Shown: positions 1 to 11,317 of the stretch, in pieces
Layout: every line of letters starts with the position of its first letter
Position numbering within the stretch: position 1 is the first letter of the stretch
Assembly (NCBI RefSeq): GCF_011386835.1
Contig: NC_088794.1
Coordinates: 66,418,506-66,482,505, forward strand
DNA: 64,000 nt
Reading direction: 5' to 3'
Origin: Chrysemys picta bellii
Taxonomy: Eukaryota; Chordata; Testudines; Emydidae
Notes under the pieces: generated by a model
The model's input: only the letters and a program-made list of their open reading frames with translations
Databases searched by the model: none
Told to the model about the DNA's origin: nothing
Made by a program: the position numbers and the translations under genes

Positions 1-843
1 AACATAATGCTTCACCATGTTCATAGTGGTGCGATAGTTTGATTCATTCATTAACATTGAATAAAAATCAATCACACGGTGGGTTATAGCATACAGGCAG
101 GTGGTTAGTGCTTAAGGTGAAAATGAAATATATGACCCAATCAGGATGGGTGGCTCAAGGGATTGGGAATGCAAATATAGAGCATTTCACCTCTATCTTG
201 CTAGTTCATCTCAAGAATAAGCAGGTAGTGATCGAAATTAGTTACTATCTGATGTCTGTGAGGTAGCCCTTGTGTAAAAGCTCTGGGAGGACTGATGTTG
301 ACATCACTAAAACCACTATTACATTTGGACTAATTGGCATCTTCTTGGCAGTCTCCTCAGCAGATAGGCTTCAAAATAGGGCTTAAGTGGTGCCCAGGCC
401 TTGTACTCATCCTCTCCCCATAGGTGAATGTCACCCTCAGTGATTACCAATCAGTGGTGTGGGTATCCCTGCTAGTACTTCAGGCTTTTCTAACTGGTAT
501 TTTGTGCTCCCACTCCCTACCATTGGGCTGAATCCTGAGGTCTTTACTCAGCAAAGCTCTCATTAGCTTCAGTAGGAAATCTGGTTACAAACCACTGAGG
601 GGGGAGCAGTGTAATTGATTGCAGACAGTCTTTGGTTTTCCTGTGGGTTTTGGTTTTTGAAGGGGAAGGGGAAATTCTGGCAGAACTTAATAGCTTTCCT
701 CTGTTCTCTTCCCACCCAAGGAACTGGATCCTCACAGAGATTGTGTAAAGGAGGTTCCACAGCATATGGGCAAGAGGGTAACAGGCTGTGAAAGAAGCAC
801 TCTCCCCATTCCCCTAGAAGGCTTCTCAATGCTTGTTGCCTTT
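1..843. other. non-coding DNA, no feature recognised
   Basis: No recognised repeat, RNA gene or convincing coding region. The short open frames overlap on the minus strand at 544-829, have no protein-like signature and are interrupted outside that span. Confidence 0.5.
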
Positions 844-975
844 TGTGTCAAATTGTGTTCTAAGCTTCCTGGATACAGGGACTGTACCTCCTTATAAGTT
901 TGTATAGCACCTATGACAACTGGTCCTGGTCCTGATTGCAGTGTCTGGGTGCTACCATAAAACTAATAATAATAA
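844..975 (+). repeat. MIR-like CORE-SINE, 3' tail only
   Basis: The segment carries the tail typical of amniote MIR-like SINEs: a 'gggactgt' block, 'tttgtatagcacctat', then 'ggtgctaccata' running into an AATAAT tract. The tRNA-like head and core are missing or too diverged to see. Related tails recur at 3245-3335, 7738-7850, 8345-8450, 24483-24560 and 52340-52440. Family assignment is by recognition. Confidence 0.6.
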
Positions 976-1880
976 TAGGGGGAGACTGGCTTTTTAACAA
1001 TAAACTCTTCCTTTGACAGACCGAAGTTTTAATTGTCTTGAAAGCACCATTCCCACACCCCCTTATGGATCTGTAGCAACAGTAGATACAAGTGATAATC
1101 TTATAGAAGTGTTCATGGCTTAATATACCAGTAAAATATTGCTTAAAGCAATGCTTGAAAAAGTAAAGGAAGCAGATCAGTCATTCTCATAGTTGGTTAA
1201 ATGCTAAGAATATGTGAGTGGCTTCTGATATTTCACCTCAAGAAGAGGTGAAGCAATGCTTCAAATCTGCACATGGCTTTGGGTTAGTTAGTGACAAAAT
1301 AAAAGATATAGCAGATTGCTGCTACATGTTCAAGGCTCTTGCTACACCTCAAGTACTCACTTTTGGAAATGAAGAGATAGCCTCAGGCTTATTTGTTTGA
1401 CTACTTCGTGTTAAAATCCTGAAACTGTGTCAGCCAGCATGGTGAATATTGTGCATCAGCTTGATATTGATTTTTCCTTAGGTGACCTACATTTGTGGAA
1501 GAGAATAATTCATAGACATCATTAGAACTGGCTGAATTTTTTGTTATGAATAATTTATCTGAGACATTTAGGGCCCTCCCCCCTTGTTTTCCCCTGTATA
1601 AGAATGATCTGTGAGAAGAGCTAGTTGAAAAATAGTGGAACAAATTTTTCAAAAATATTTTGCCATTTTGGGCACAAATTTTTATCAATTTCAAATTTTC
1701 AAAAAAAAAATTAGACTGGTTTAATAAGCTGGTCATAAACAGCAAAACATTTTTGCTATACATTTTATTGAAAAATGTACACTTCTTTTTGTTTAAAATA
1801 CAAAAAAATGTAAGGCATGTGCTTTGTATCTTGCTGAATTAGGAGACTTAAGAATATAAACAAGCTTGTTGTAGCAGTGA
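976..1880. other. A+T-rich non-coding DNA
   Basis: Contains A/T homopolymer stretches around 1660-1710 and 1800 and only short chance frames. Nothing else recognised. Confidence 0.4.
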
Positions 1881-1990
1881 AATATGTCCTAGACCTGAAG
1901 CAGAGCTCTGTGTAGCTCAAAAGCGTGTCTCTCTCACCAACAGAATTTGGTCCAATAAAAGATATTACCTCACCCATCTTGTCTCTCTAA
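1881..1990 (+). mobile_element. PLE-type 3' end, second family (relic)
   Basis: This is the 'gagctctgtgtagctc ... caccaacagaatttggtccaataaaagatattacctc' type of end, which recurs at 4605-4830 (both strands), 27440-27515 (minus) and 41705-41880 (minus). It has the same layout as the ends of the GIY-YIG elements at 10.2 and 60.3 kb: a small hairpin, a GAAA-like box (aaaa here), then a short 'agc' stem. No coding sequence is attached. Assignment to PLEs is inferred from this shared layout. Confidence 0.5.
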
Positions 1991-2864
1991 TATGTCTGAA
2001 GCCTTTGAGCTTCTTATGGAATAGGATAAATCCTGCTACATTTTCACCTGCCCCTGTTGAATCAGAAGTTTTCAGCTCTCTGGGGCTGTGTGGTAGTATC
2101 AGATGAGTTTCAGTTCTTAATTTTTCCAGATCTGAGCTAAATACAGCATACAAGAGCATCCACTTGGGAGAGGATTTAGTGAAGACTGGCAGCATTAAAA
2201 AAGGCTTGGAAGTGTCTGCATTTTCTTCACACCTGCTGAGCAAACTGACAAAACATTAAGCATCACAAGTGTTAACGCTATTTGTTTATGATGAAATACT
2301 AGGTTTTGCTGCAAGTGTAGAAAATAGCAATAGAGAAATATCACATGGTGCAGCCAAAAGAGCACATGGGAAATTTACAGAAAAGCTAAACATGACAGAA
2401 AACAGCAAGAAGAGGATTTGTCAGCCAGCTACTAATGTCTACATTTGCAGCCATCTTTCTCTCCTACCCACCCCAAAAGCGTGCAGGATTTTGAATTCTT
2501 CTACCAAGATGCAGTGTAGTGATGCTAATGTTTTTATAAAACTCTAGGATGGACAAATCAAGAGCAATCCTCGTGAGAAAGTTTTCTGTAGTTTCTAGCA
2601 CTGCTTGGTTCCAGATGGGTGGGAAACAAATTAATGACTTCTAAATAGGCTACTTAATGGAGGAAGAGTATGGAAAAGCAAACACTCCCCTTATTTTGCT
2701 CATCACTCATAAGTAATATACAAATAGCAATGGAAGATTTCATGGATGCTTAATATCAAATATGACTTCTCTTTTTTTAAACCCACTTCATTTAATGTGA
2801 TAGAGCTTATCTTTGTACATATGTGGCCCAATTAATGTCTGAGCAGCTGACAATAATGTATTCT
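1991..2864. other. non-coding DNA, no feature recognised
   Basis: Unique-looking sequence without an identifiable repeat or coding region. The 92-codon frames on either strand (1965-2243, 2269-2547) have no recognisable domain and no supporting splice or promoter context. Confidence 0.4.
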
Positions 2865-3335
2865 GATAACAAACCCTGTGAGATAAAGCAGTGCTATTAT
2901 ACCCAATTTATAGATGGAGGAACTGAAGTACAGGCAGCCCTCAGACTTATGCCACAAGTAGTTCCTGAAAATTGTGTCGTAAGTCGAAACATCATAACTC
3001 GGAACCGCAATCCACTCCATTGCGAAACCGAGTGTCATAAAGTCAAAACCAACTGTTGTAAGTTGAATCAGGGTGTCAATTCAGAAACATCGTAAATGCC
3101 GTTCATCGTAAGTCGAACGTCGTAAAGTCGAGGACTGCCTGTACAGAGATAGTAAGGGCCTTGCCCAAGGACATGCAGAAGGTCTGTAACCAAGCAGGGA
3201 ACTGAACCCAAGCCCCAGCTCCCTAAATACTGGACCATCTTTCCTCTCTTGGAAGCTCTCCATACAAGGATTGAGGCCCCCCTGTGCTAGGCACTGTACA
3301 TACACATAATGAAAAGACAGTCCCAGTACATGGTC
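2865..3335 (-). repeat. MIR SINE on minus strand, split by a MITE
   Basis: The left half (2865-2930) reads 'acaaaccctgtgagata ... ttatagatggaggaactgaag' and the right half resumes after 3143 with 'ttgcccaaggacatgcag ... gggaactgaaccc'. Together they are the reverse complement of the MIR core. A further tail-like piece 'gtgctaggcactgtacatacaca' lies at 3280-3305. The two halves are separated exactly by the Tigger-type MITE at 2931-3141, so the SINE is older than that insertion. Confidence 0.75.
2931..3141. mobile_element. Tigger/pogo-type MITE with TA target duplication
   Basis: The element begins 'caggcagccctcagacttatg' and ends 'cgtaaagtcgaggactgcctg', which are imperfect inverted repeats of each other. 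It is flanked by TA on both sides (2929-2930 and 3142-3143), as expected for Tc1/mariner/pogo elements. The 211-bp interior repeats the 'gtaagtcgaa' motif and has no coding capacity. It interrupts a MIR SINE. Confidence 0.8.
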
Positions 3336-3389
3336 ATGGGGTTCCTTGGCTTCATTGGGAGTTGTGGATGCTTAGCAGCTGCGAAAACT

Positions 3390-3475
3390 AGGCCATATTT
3401 AATTAGGTGCCTAAATATGGATTTTGGTGCCTAAACTTAGGCACTGACATTTGAAAATATTGGCCTCTATGTAAA
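3390..3475. repeat. short near-palindromic repeat
   Basis: Contains 'aattaggtgcctaaatatgg' followed by 'ttggtgcctaaacttaggcac' and 'tttgaaaatattggcct'. Resembles the near-palindromes at 28745-28860 and 52960-53045, which share 'ttttcaaa..' ends and 'taggc' blocks. Class unknown. Confidence 0.4.
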
Positions 3476-4084
3476 AAATGTAGTAAAAAGAGCATCACTT
3501 TTGTCCTGAAACGTGAATTATTCCATGGCTATACCAAGCAATGTCAATAATGGCACACTATGCGTGGGTTTAGTAATATAAATAGACAAGGGTAAACCAG
3601 TCAATATAAAATGAAAAATCCCCTCCAACCTTTATTCAAAACCCGAACCAAACTGAACCAGTTTGGAGGTTTGGAAAAGTAGATATCGTTTTTCCACATC
3701 CCCATTATTTCTTATTATTTGTGTATATCTTTGTACCCTGATGTTCTTGCTAGGAACCAAGTGAAGAGCAGGAGAATGTGAGAGTCTGCTTTTTGTGGTA
3801 TTTCTGGCCAAACTGGAAGCAATAGATACTGGAAATATTGCAAAAAGAGTTGTTTTTCAAGATTTCTAGTCCTGGTGGGTAGTCCAGAGTTCATGCAGGT
3901 GTTTGTGTGCATATCAAAATAGAACTTCCAACCTCATTTTGTTTTTGAATTTAGTATCTGTGAAAGATACCAAAGAGAGCTGATTAGAAACATTTGTGTT
4001 AAAATTTTCAGTTATTTTCATTCCACAGGTTTAGAAAGAACAAATTTTCATTTATTCAAAATTTTTCCAAAAAAGTGGATTATT
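3476..4084. other. non-coding DNA, no feature recognised
   Basis: Unique-looking sequence. The only sizeable frame (minus, 3715-3912) lacks any recognisable domain. Confidence 0.4.
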
Positions 4085-4270
4085 TCATTTCCATTTTTTT
4101 TCTTTTTTTTTCTTTTTTCCTGCCCATTCCTTTCTTCTTCATTTTCCCCTCTTCTTCTTCTTCTTCTTTTTTTTTTGTTCAACTTGCCCCTGCTTTCCCC
4201 CTTTTTGCCACTGAAAAATGGAAGGGATGGGGAAGGCAAGGGAGAAGATTGAGAAAAAAGAAACCCAATG
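4085..4270. repeat. pyrimidine-rich low-complexity tract, then purine-rich stretch
   Basis: Long C/T-only runs (T8-T9 blocks, five consecutive 'ctt' units near 4151-4166, T9 at 4167-4175) followed at 4217-4265 by an A/G-rich stretch. The predicted lysine/arginine-rich or phenylalanine/serine-rich peptides are artefacts of this composition. Confidence 0.7.
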
Positions 4271-4604
4271 AACAAATAACTGAAAAAGACTCAATTTTTC
4301 ATTTTCCGCTTTGTTGAAAAGCAAACCTTTCTTAAAGAAACTTATTTAGTGCTTATTTAGTGGGAACTAGAAACCACCAAATTAATTTCACATAAGCCAC
4401 AGAACATCTATCAGGTAGTAGCCAGTTTCAATCGGACCCAAGTTGAATTTGAACCTATGACATAAAATTAAATTAAAGTGAAAGGTTCTATATGCTATTA
4501 CTGCTTTCCTACATTGGTCAGTCTCTCTACATCTGAATTTATTGATGTTTGCATATTGCTTATGATGCTTAAGTGCCATGGTCCATCAATATTTTTTGTG
4601 GTGT

Positions 4605-4830
4605 TGTTGTAGCCATTTCAGTCCCAGGATATGAGAGAGACAAGGTAAGTGAGGTAATATCGTTTATTGCACCGACATTTGTTGATGAAAGGTACAAGCT
4701 TTTGAGCTACATAGAGCTCAGAAAGAAGACAACAAGATGAAGAGCTGTGTTTAGCTTGAAAGCTTGTACCTTCCAATATCCAAAGTTGGTCCAATAAAAG
4801 ATGTTACCTAACCTACCTTGTCTCATGTCT
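4605..4830. mobile_element. foldback of two PLE-type ends (second family)
   Basis: The left half (4605-4730) reads in minus orientation: 'gttgttgtagccatttcagtc', 'aggtaatatcgtttattg', 'gagctacatagagctc'. The right half (4734-4830) reads plus: 'gatgaagagctgtgtttagct', 'gttggtccaataaaagatg', 'ccttgtctcatg'. The two halves are inverted copies of the same terminal sequence, as in the arms of the larger elements at 10.2 and 60.3 kb, but with no coding segment between them. The hammerhead-like part lies at 4734-4763. Confidence 0.55.
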
Positions 4831-6020
4831 ATCTTTTTTTTTTTCCTTTTTACTCTTTTTGCTGTGTTCAGAAACAAAATTACCACTGAAACCAGGCTTA
4901 GTATAGATGGGAATTTGGACACTTGAGAACACTGCTGATTCATATTTAAATGACAGGGTAATTTAACATCCACCCCCAATGGATGTTGAACTGCAATAAA
5001 ATGTATAGGATTAACACAGTTCAGCCCTTTAGTTGTAAAAAAGATTTTATAACTCTCATTGGAAAAATAAAGATTGATTTTTGTCCAGCTATTAGGCTGA
5101 CTTCTGATGAAATACAGAGACACTTGCAAGAAATCCTAAAGAAGAAAAACCTCCACAAAGCAGAATATATTAAGACGCTATGTCACTGAGAAGAGTGTAA
5201 TAGGAAAATTTTCTTTTCAGAGATAAGGTAATAATTTTAGCTGTCACAACTATAAAATATTTCTGTGTCTGTGTAGGCACAGGGCTTAAAGTCAGCAAAG
5301 AAAGTAAAAAAATTGTACTCTTGTGATAGATGTTTACAGTTGTGTTGTTTGGAGAATGTAGCTACAGCAGAAAATATATACAGTGCAGTAGTTGGTTTAA
5401 CACCTACATATTGAATCCACTTCTTTTGTGGACTTTTCCAGATTTGTTGCAAAGTTGCTTATTTTTTAATGAGAAGGGAATCCCATATTTAATTTGCTTC
5501 TGTTTACAGATGAATAACTTAATATTCTTTGTGATGCTGAATATGCCTCCCACACTTTCAGTCCTAAATTCCTTGTATTGTAATAAAACAGAAAAATTTG
5601 AAAGTATAAGAGTGAATTTTCAAACATGAATGTATGAAAGATATTATTAACCACCTGTTCTGGTAATGTATAGGAACAATGGTAATAAAGGTAAAATTGG
5701 ACTCATTGGATTTTTTCACATTAGAGAGTTCAGTTTTCTATCCCAAAAGCAAAGTAAGCCACCCACACTCTTCCCATATTTTCATTCTGCTGTACCATCC
5801 AACTCTGAAAACTGAGAAAGTTTAAGTAATTTCAAATGTTTACTGCAGAGGTGCAAATTTAATAGGTGCCTTTTGTTCTAAATTTCTCATGGGAATATTT
5901 TAAAGTAGTTTGCAATAGTAGGTAAACATTTCAATACAAGAAAACAGAAACATTTGCTAAGATGAAATAAGTATTATTTATTTTATTATCTTGAGTTGCA
6001 GATATACATTACAGGCAGTG
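4831..6020. other. A+T-rich non-coding DNA
   Basis: T-rich start (4832-4860), otherwise unique-looking. Frames of 60-140 codons on both strands overlap each other and have no recognisable protein signature. Confidence 0.4.
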
Positions 6021-6023
6021 AAC

Positions 6024-6115
6024 AGCTCATTATATTGGGTGAAGTCATGCCCCACTGAAGTAATGGGAGTTTTGCCATTGGCTTTAATGGGACCAGGGTT
6101 TCACCTGTTATGTAC
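6024..6115. repeat. short near-palindrome with 'cactgaagtaatgggag' centre
   Basis: Reads 'gtgaagtcatgccccactgaagtaatgggag', then a second 'ttggctttaatggga' centre and 'ccagggtttcacctg'. Fits the dispersed near-palindrome class described under findings. Confidence 0.4.
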
Positions 6116-6454
6116 GAAGTGACTGGCTTGCTGATTTGTGTGTTGAATGTGTATTTCCAGATCTAAAAACAAATGGAGGATTTGTTTTTTCTGCAAGCAT
6201 ATATTTATCACTCATATCTTAGCTTACTATTTTAAGTCATCTCCCTTAACTACCATTAGACTTTTTGACTGCAATTATCAATGATTTTTTTAATTCTTAT
6301 CAAAATTAAGCAGACAAGAAAAAAAAGTAACAAATAGTGGATGAGAGATGGTCAGAATTTCAGAAGTGTCCTCCCACCTTTAAGTCATATATTTTAAATA
6401 TTTCTGTGGTTCGTCTTGTTATGGTGTCTAACACTTCGTAATTTTGTAATGATT

Positions 6455-6570
6455 TAATCCTCATAGCCCTGCCAAAGTCACACAGAAAGAGCAAGGAACT
6501 AAATCCAGGTCTCCTCAGTCCCAGCTAGCACCCTCACCACCAGACCATTTTCCCTCTTGTATGTAAATAT
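6455..6570 (-). repeat. MIR-like SINE fragment, minus strand
   Basis: 'aatcctcatagccctgccaa..tcacacagaaagagcaaggaact..atccaggtctcctcagtccc' is the reverse complement of the MIR head and core, ending in 'ccaccagaccattttccctctt'. Much diverged. Confidence 0.55.
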
Positions 6571-7737
6571 GTCACAATTCTGATGCCTCTGTGCTGGGAC
6601 TAATGTGTTTGTTGGCTATGCTCAAAAGGCAGCTGTTCCATTTCATTGCCTGAGTGAAGAACCACATTTATAGCATATTTTTGTTCCTGGGTGGGCATTT
6701 CTTGGAGAATAAAATCTAAGATAAGGAATTATGAGCCATTTTTGTGAGTTACATCACAAGAATTATTTCTGAAATGGCAGTGGCTGGATGTCAGTCCTCA
6801 AGCCTAGTAGATTTTATTATGGCCATGCCACTTACAATGTATGTATCACCTCATTTACTGCTGTGTCAACATGCACAGGCTGATAATATTTTAAACTCAA
6901 AGGAAATATGGGAGGCTGAGGATAAGCAGGGAAATGATTATGCCTACCACAGGTAATTGTTTTTTATGTTTATACATGCACTATAAATGTTTCTTGGATG
7001 ATTGCCAAGGGCTTTTTTTGTTTTTAAAATGTGTATCTGTCTATCCAAATACATTTAATTCCAGCAGTTACATCTAGAGGGACGTGTTTCATGTGGTCCA
7101 ATTTAATTTCACAGTGAGCTTTTTACTTTCGAGCTAGTCTTAGACAAACCATTGGAATTATACAGCATGGAATAGTCCTGGACTGGCAGGGCCATGGCTA
7201 CATGACATAAAAGGTCTCTTCCATGTAGTTATCTCATTAACGTTCTCTACTATGGCTAATTCACCTGCACTTTATGAGTCAATTATAGATCTTTGGTATT
7301 ATGGTTTTGTATTTCATTTTTCTACTGGACCATACAAGAAGTGGAGCTGTTGTGGTTCCTTGGCACAGGGAGCCTATGCAAGGCAATCTTCACCTTTCTG
7401 CATCACCGTGGAGGGAGCTTAGGATGTAGGCAGAGGATAGCAGAGTGGGAAAAACGCAAGTGATTCCAGCCCCCATTCACCCCAAACTGCACGTGGGGGA
7501 TGCAGCCATGGAGGCTATTGCTAGTCTGGAACTGAGAGAAAGATTCCTTCCTCACAGACACCTGGTAGTTCTCTGCAGGTGACAGCCTGATCAGACTTTG
7601 CTTTAAGTACAGGATTTAATCTTGCATATATATTGTAACAAGAGAAATTATTATGGTTCTGTGCAAACCACTGATAATCCATCGACTAGAGACTTCTGGT
7701 CTCCATTGGCCTGCGTAGAACTGGCTGGTCGTTCCTC
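6571..7737. other. non-coding DNA, no feature recognised
   Basis: Unique-looking sequence. The 70-codon frame at 6744-6956 is not supported by any domain. Confidence 0.4.
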
Positions 7738-8015
7738 TGTATTATTATTTTATTATTTTATTTATATCACTGTAGCATCTATCAGCCCCAGCTAAGGTCA
7801 GGGCCATACACACAGTGAGAGACAGAAGAGCTTACAATCTAAATAAATGTAACCCACATAAGACAGACAAAGGGATGGAGGTGAAACCAAATCAGAGAGA
7901 GGTCAAGTGACTTGCCCAAAGGCACACAGCATGTCAATTGCAAAACTAGTCATACAACCTAGATTTCCTATTTCCTACATCCAGTACACTATCACTAGAC
8001 AACACTGCCTTTCTA
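7738..8015 (-). repeat. MIR-like CORE-SINE, long minus-strand copy
   Basis: Begins with ATT-rich repeats, then 'tcactgtagcatctatcagccccag', 'gagcttacaatctaaataa', 'aagacagacaaagggatgg', 'caagtgacttgcccaaaggcacacagc', and ends 'acactatcactagacaacactgcctttc'. These blocks occur in this order in reverse-orientation MIR-like SINEs of sauropsids. This is the most complete copy in the window, spanning tail, core and head. Confidence 0.7.
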
Positions 8016-8344
8016 GCTGCAAAATTGCAGTAAAGATGACTAAAATCACATTAGGAAAATATGTAAGGAGATTTTCCAGCTAAGCAATTGCTGTGGTTGT
8101 CCAGAGATATTTCCCAATCTCCGATGGGAAAAGTGGTGTGTAAGGTGATGAGGTGTGCCTGAACTAGAGCCTGATTAAGCCACATGCATCAATGAGTCAT
8201 TTCTCTGCTAGGTTACAGCCAATTTGCAAGCCAGCAGCTGGTCTGCTGACTCTCAGGACACTCTTTAGGACTGTCCCATACTCTTGCTGGATAGTAAAAT
8301 AGTGAAATGCGTTAAATAGCATGTTAAGTAGAACATTTCACCAT

Positions 8345-8650
8345 CCTACGATCCACGCAATACTTGTATTGCATTAGTGCCCAGATGCCCCAGTTATAAT
8401 CAGGGCCCCTTTGTGCTAGGTGCTATACAAACAGATGAAAAGGCAAGGATCTTGATTTGATGATGTTTAGTTTCAATGCCTAGAACTGTCCCGGACACAC
8501 TGTGTGACCGTGGTCTAGTTACTTAATTTACCTGTGTCCAAGTTCCCCATCTGTAAGGTGGGTATAATAATACTTCCCTACCACACAGGAATATTGGGAA
8601 GATAAAGTCATTACTAATGTAATATAGTGCACAGATGCTACAATGATGGA
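8345..8650. repeat. two MIR-like SINE pieces in opposite orientation
   Basis: At 8345-8450 a minus-strand tail piece ('cccctttgtgctaggtgctatacaaacag'). At 8460-8650 a plus-strand body ('acactgtgtgaccgtgg', 'ccccatctgtaaggtgggtataataatac', 'ttccctaccacacagg', 'gatgctacaatgatggagacc'). The abutting opposite orientations indicate two insertions. Confidence 0.65.
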
Positions 8651-9064
8651 GACCACATTGCTAGCTTGAGATACCTGTGTTGGAAATAGAATCTGTCTGT
8701 CATTAGGAACCTTGGAATATCAGAATTATTAAATAAAATACAAGTCATGAAACCCACACATCAACAATTTAAGTCAAATACCAATCCACTCAGCTGCATT
8801 TTCTTTATTGGCTTCTAGCACCATAGAGGAAAATTTGAAAAAGCATAGAAACAATTTGCTCAGGAAATGTATTCAGAAGCATTGCTGTAGTGACGCAGTG
8901 TGGCCCTGCGTGATCATACATGGTGGTGTTGGCAAATGCATCAGATTGCTCTATTGGTTCCCTGAGCTGTGGAAATGTATAAAAAAGCCATCCTGCCTGG
9001 CATTGACCTCTGCTGTGTGGCAAGCAAATATTGGGTTGGGTAAATGAGAGGGACACTGAGAGCT
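8651..9064. other. non-coding DNA, no feature recognised
   Basis: Open frames of about 80 codons exist on both strands over 8805-9056, but neither shows a domain or context supporting a gene. Confidence 0.4.
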
Positions 9065-9200
9065 GTCTGAGGACTTATCTACATAGGGACACTCAGAAAA
9101 ATTAATCTAAATTAACTCAAGGTAAGAATTTAAAGTGGATTAGTTAAACCACATTAAGCCTGTGTGGATGTTCTTATTCAGAATTAGTGGTCAGTTAATA
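9065..9200. repeat. probable MITE relic
   Basis: 'gaggacttatctacataggg' followed by 'aattaatctaaattaactcaa', 'agttaaaccacattaagcctgtgtggatgttcttattcagaatta'. Sequences of this type with 'tctacac' ends and Taa-rich cores are common short non-autonomous elements in turtles. The ends are too decayed to define inverted repeats. Confidence 0.35.
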
Positions 9201-10225
9201 AAAATGTTTTGTATTTAATCAAAATAATCTTTTTTTTAATATAATACCATGCCTGCCTGTCTTAATCTCAGTCTGTCTCTTTCTTTTTCCTCTACCCATC
9301 ATGTCATTCATTTATTCCTGAAATCATAGTCTCATCCCTCACAATGTACAGAGCTGTATTGTTCAAAGGTAAAAGAAAAGGAAGAGAATGAGGGGAAAAG
9401 TGGAAAATGTGGGTGACATAACTCTAACATCCGGGTACTTTCACTCATCAGTGATGCAGAGATCCCATCACTCAACAATGAATTGTTCATGGGTAGTAGC
9501 AGAGGGATACAGGAGACACAACTGGTAGCCACCATGGGGCTGGGAGAAAGGGCTACTTGAGTCTTCCTTCTGTGTCCCAGCAACAGTACAATTAAGATTT
9601 TTAAGGCAGATGGTTCCAGTCCCAGGGCTTTAGGAGAATCATGTGAACTGGAGACCTTCACAGAATTTCAAAAACATGTGGGACTGGAGGAAGCAGAGAG
9701 TCTGAAAAGGAGAAATTCAGCAGCAGCAGCAGCAGGGGGCAGAAAAGGAGCAGCCAAATCCCCTGTCTCTGATGGCTTTGGTTACACAACACATATTCTA
9801 CCCTCTCTCCTCTGTAACACAAGGAGTTCTCTTCTTCTACTCCAGTATCCCAAGAGTGGAAATCCTATTGCTTGAGAAATTTATAATTAGATGAAAAAAA
9901 TACTCAAAAATGTACCATAAGGTACAATCCTGCATTGGCCGGGAGATGGGCTGGAGCTCCTATGAGGTTTTTTTCCAGCTGTAATATTTGATTCTGTTTT
10001 AGAGTAAGGTATTCTTCTCTTTTAGATCATAAAGAAAGAATATGCTCTCTCTGTGGGCTTTTCAAACATTTTAGTTATCCCCAATACAATCGGATAAGTC
10101 ATGCTCTTTGCATTGGTTTTCATCAAAGCCAGAGGCACATTCCACGCTGCAGGAGCTGGCAAGGTTACTTTATATTTTGTAATGGCTTAGTTCACTATCC
10201 TTTTCTAATGAACGTATCTGAACAC
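9201..10225. other. non-coding DNA with a (CAG)6 tract
   Basis: Six consecutive CAG units at 9718-9735 are the only simple repeat of note. The 109-codon minus frame (9332-9661) and the plus frame over the CAG tract have no recognisable domain. Confidence 0.4.
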
Positions 10226-10425
10226 ATTGTATAATTGTTTCAGAGTAACAGCCGTGTTACTCTGTATCTGCAAAAAGAAGAACAGGAGTACTTGTGGCAC
10301 CTTAGAGACTAACAAATTTATTAGAGCATAAGCTTTCGTGGACTACAGCCCACTTCTTCGGATGCATATAGAATGGAACATATATTGAGGAGATATATAT
10401 ACACACATACAGAGAGCATAAACAG

Positions 10426-11121
10426 GTGGGAGTTGTCTTACCAACTCTGAGAGGCCAATTAATTAAGAGAAAATTAATTAACAGAACACCACTAGCTGTC
10501 ACCTTCAGCCCCCAACTAAAACCTCTCCAGTGCATCATCAGAGATCTACAACCTATCCTGAAAGATGATCCTTTACTCTCACAGATCTTGGGAGACAGAC
10601 CTGTCCTCGCTTACAGACAACCCCCCAACCTAAAGCAAATACTCACCAGCAACCACACATCACTGAACAAAACCACTAACCCAGGAACCTATCCTTGTAA
10701 CAAACCCCGATGCCAACTCTGTCCACATATCTATTCAAGTGACATCATCATAGGACCTAATCACATCAGCCATACCATCAGGGGCTCGTTCACCTGCACA
10801 TCTACCAATGTGATATATGCCATCATGTGCCAGCAATGCCCCTCTGCCATGTACATTGGCCAAACCGGACAGTCTCTACGCAAAAGAATTAATGGACACA
10901 AATCTGACATCAGGAATCAAAATACTCAAAAACCAGTGGGAGAACACTTTAACCTGTCTGGTCATTCAGTGACAGACCTGCGGGTGGCTATATTACAACA
11001 GAAAAACTTCAAAAACAGACTCCAAAGAGAGACTGCTGAGCTAGAATTGATATGCAAACTAGACACAATCAACTCCGGTTTGAATAAGGACTGGGAATGG
11101 CTGAGCCATTACAAACATTGA
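10426..11121 (+). CDS. Penelope-like GIY-YIG endonuclease, 5'-truncated ORF
   Basis: The frame is open for 231 codons and ends at TGA 11119-11121. The first roughly 18 codons are antisense arm sequence, so the family-derived protein starts near 'NRTPLAVTFSPQ'. In order there follow: a linker with 'ILGDRPVLAYRQPPNLKQIL', a cysteine pair 'CQLCPHI', then 'IYAIMCQQC..AMYIGQTGQS' (the two tyrosine motifs of a GIY-YIG nuclease), 'RKRINGHKSDI' with the expected arginine, and 'VGEHFNLSGHS'. The C-terminus is 'NKDWEWLSHYKH'. In intact PLEs this nuclease follows a reverse transcriptase and nicks target DNA. Here the transcriptase part is lost by truncation. The partner copy at 60527-61378 is nearly identical and has 45 more family codons upstream. 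Expression is not indicated. Confidence 0.8.
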   Translation: MGVVLPTLRGQLIKRKLINRTPLAVTFSPQLKPLQCIIRDLQPILKDDPLLSQILGDRPVLAYRQPPNLKQILTSNHTSLNKTTNPGTYPCNKPRCQLCPHIYSSDIIIGPNHISHTIRGSFTCTSTNVIYAIMCQQCPSAMYIGQTGQSLRKRINGHKSDIRNQNTQKPVGEHFNLSGHSVTDLRVAILQQKNFKNRLQRETAELELICKLDTINSGLNKDWEWLSHYKH

Positions 11122-11317
11122 CTCTATCTCCCCTTGTAAGTACTCTCACACTTATTATCAAACTGTCTGTACTGGGCTAGCTTGATTATCACTTCAAAAG
11201 TTTTTTTTTCTCTTAATTAATTGGCCTCTCAGAGTTGGTAAGACAACTCCCACCTGTTTATGCTCTCTGTATGTGTGTATATATATCTCCTCAATATATG
11301 TTCCATTCTATATGCAT

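Noticed and set aside
4048..4324. Lys/Arg-rich and Phe/Ser-rich small proteins
   Set aside because: Pure artefacts of the pyrimidine-rich tract and its complement.
10302..10538. Minus-strand frame in the left PLE arm
   Set aside because: Antisense of the arm and of the PLE coding region. The same peptide appears at 61439-61633 because the arms are inverted copies.
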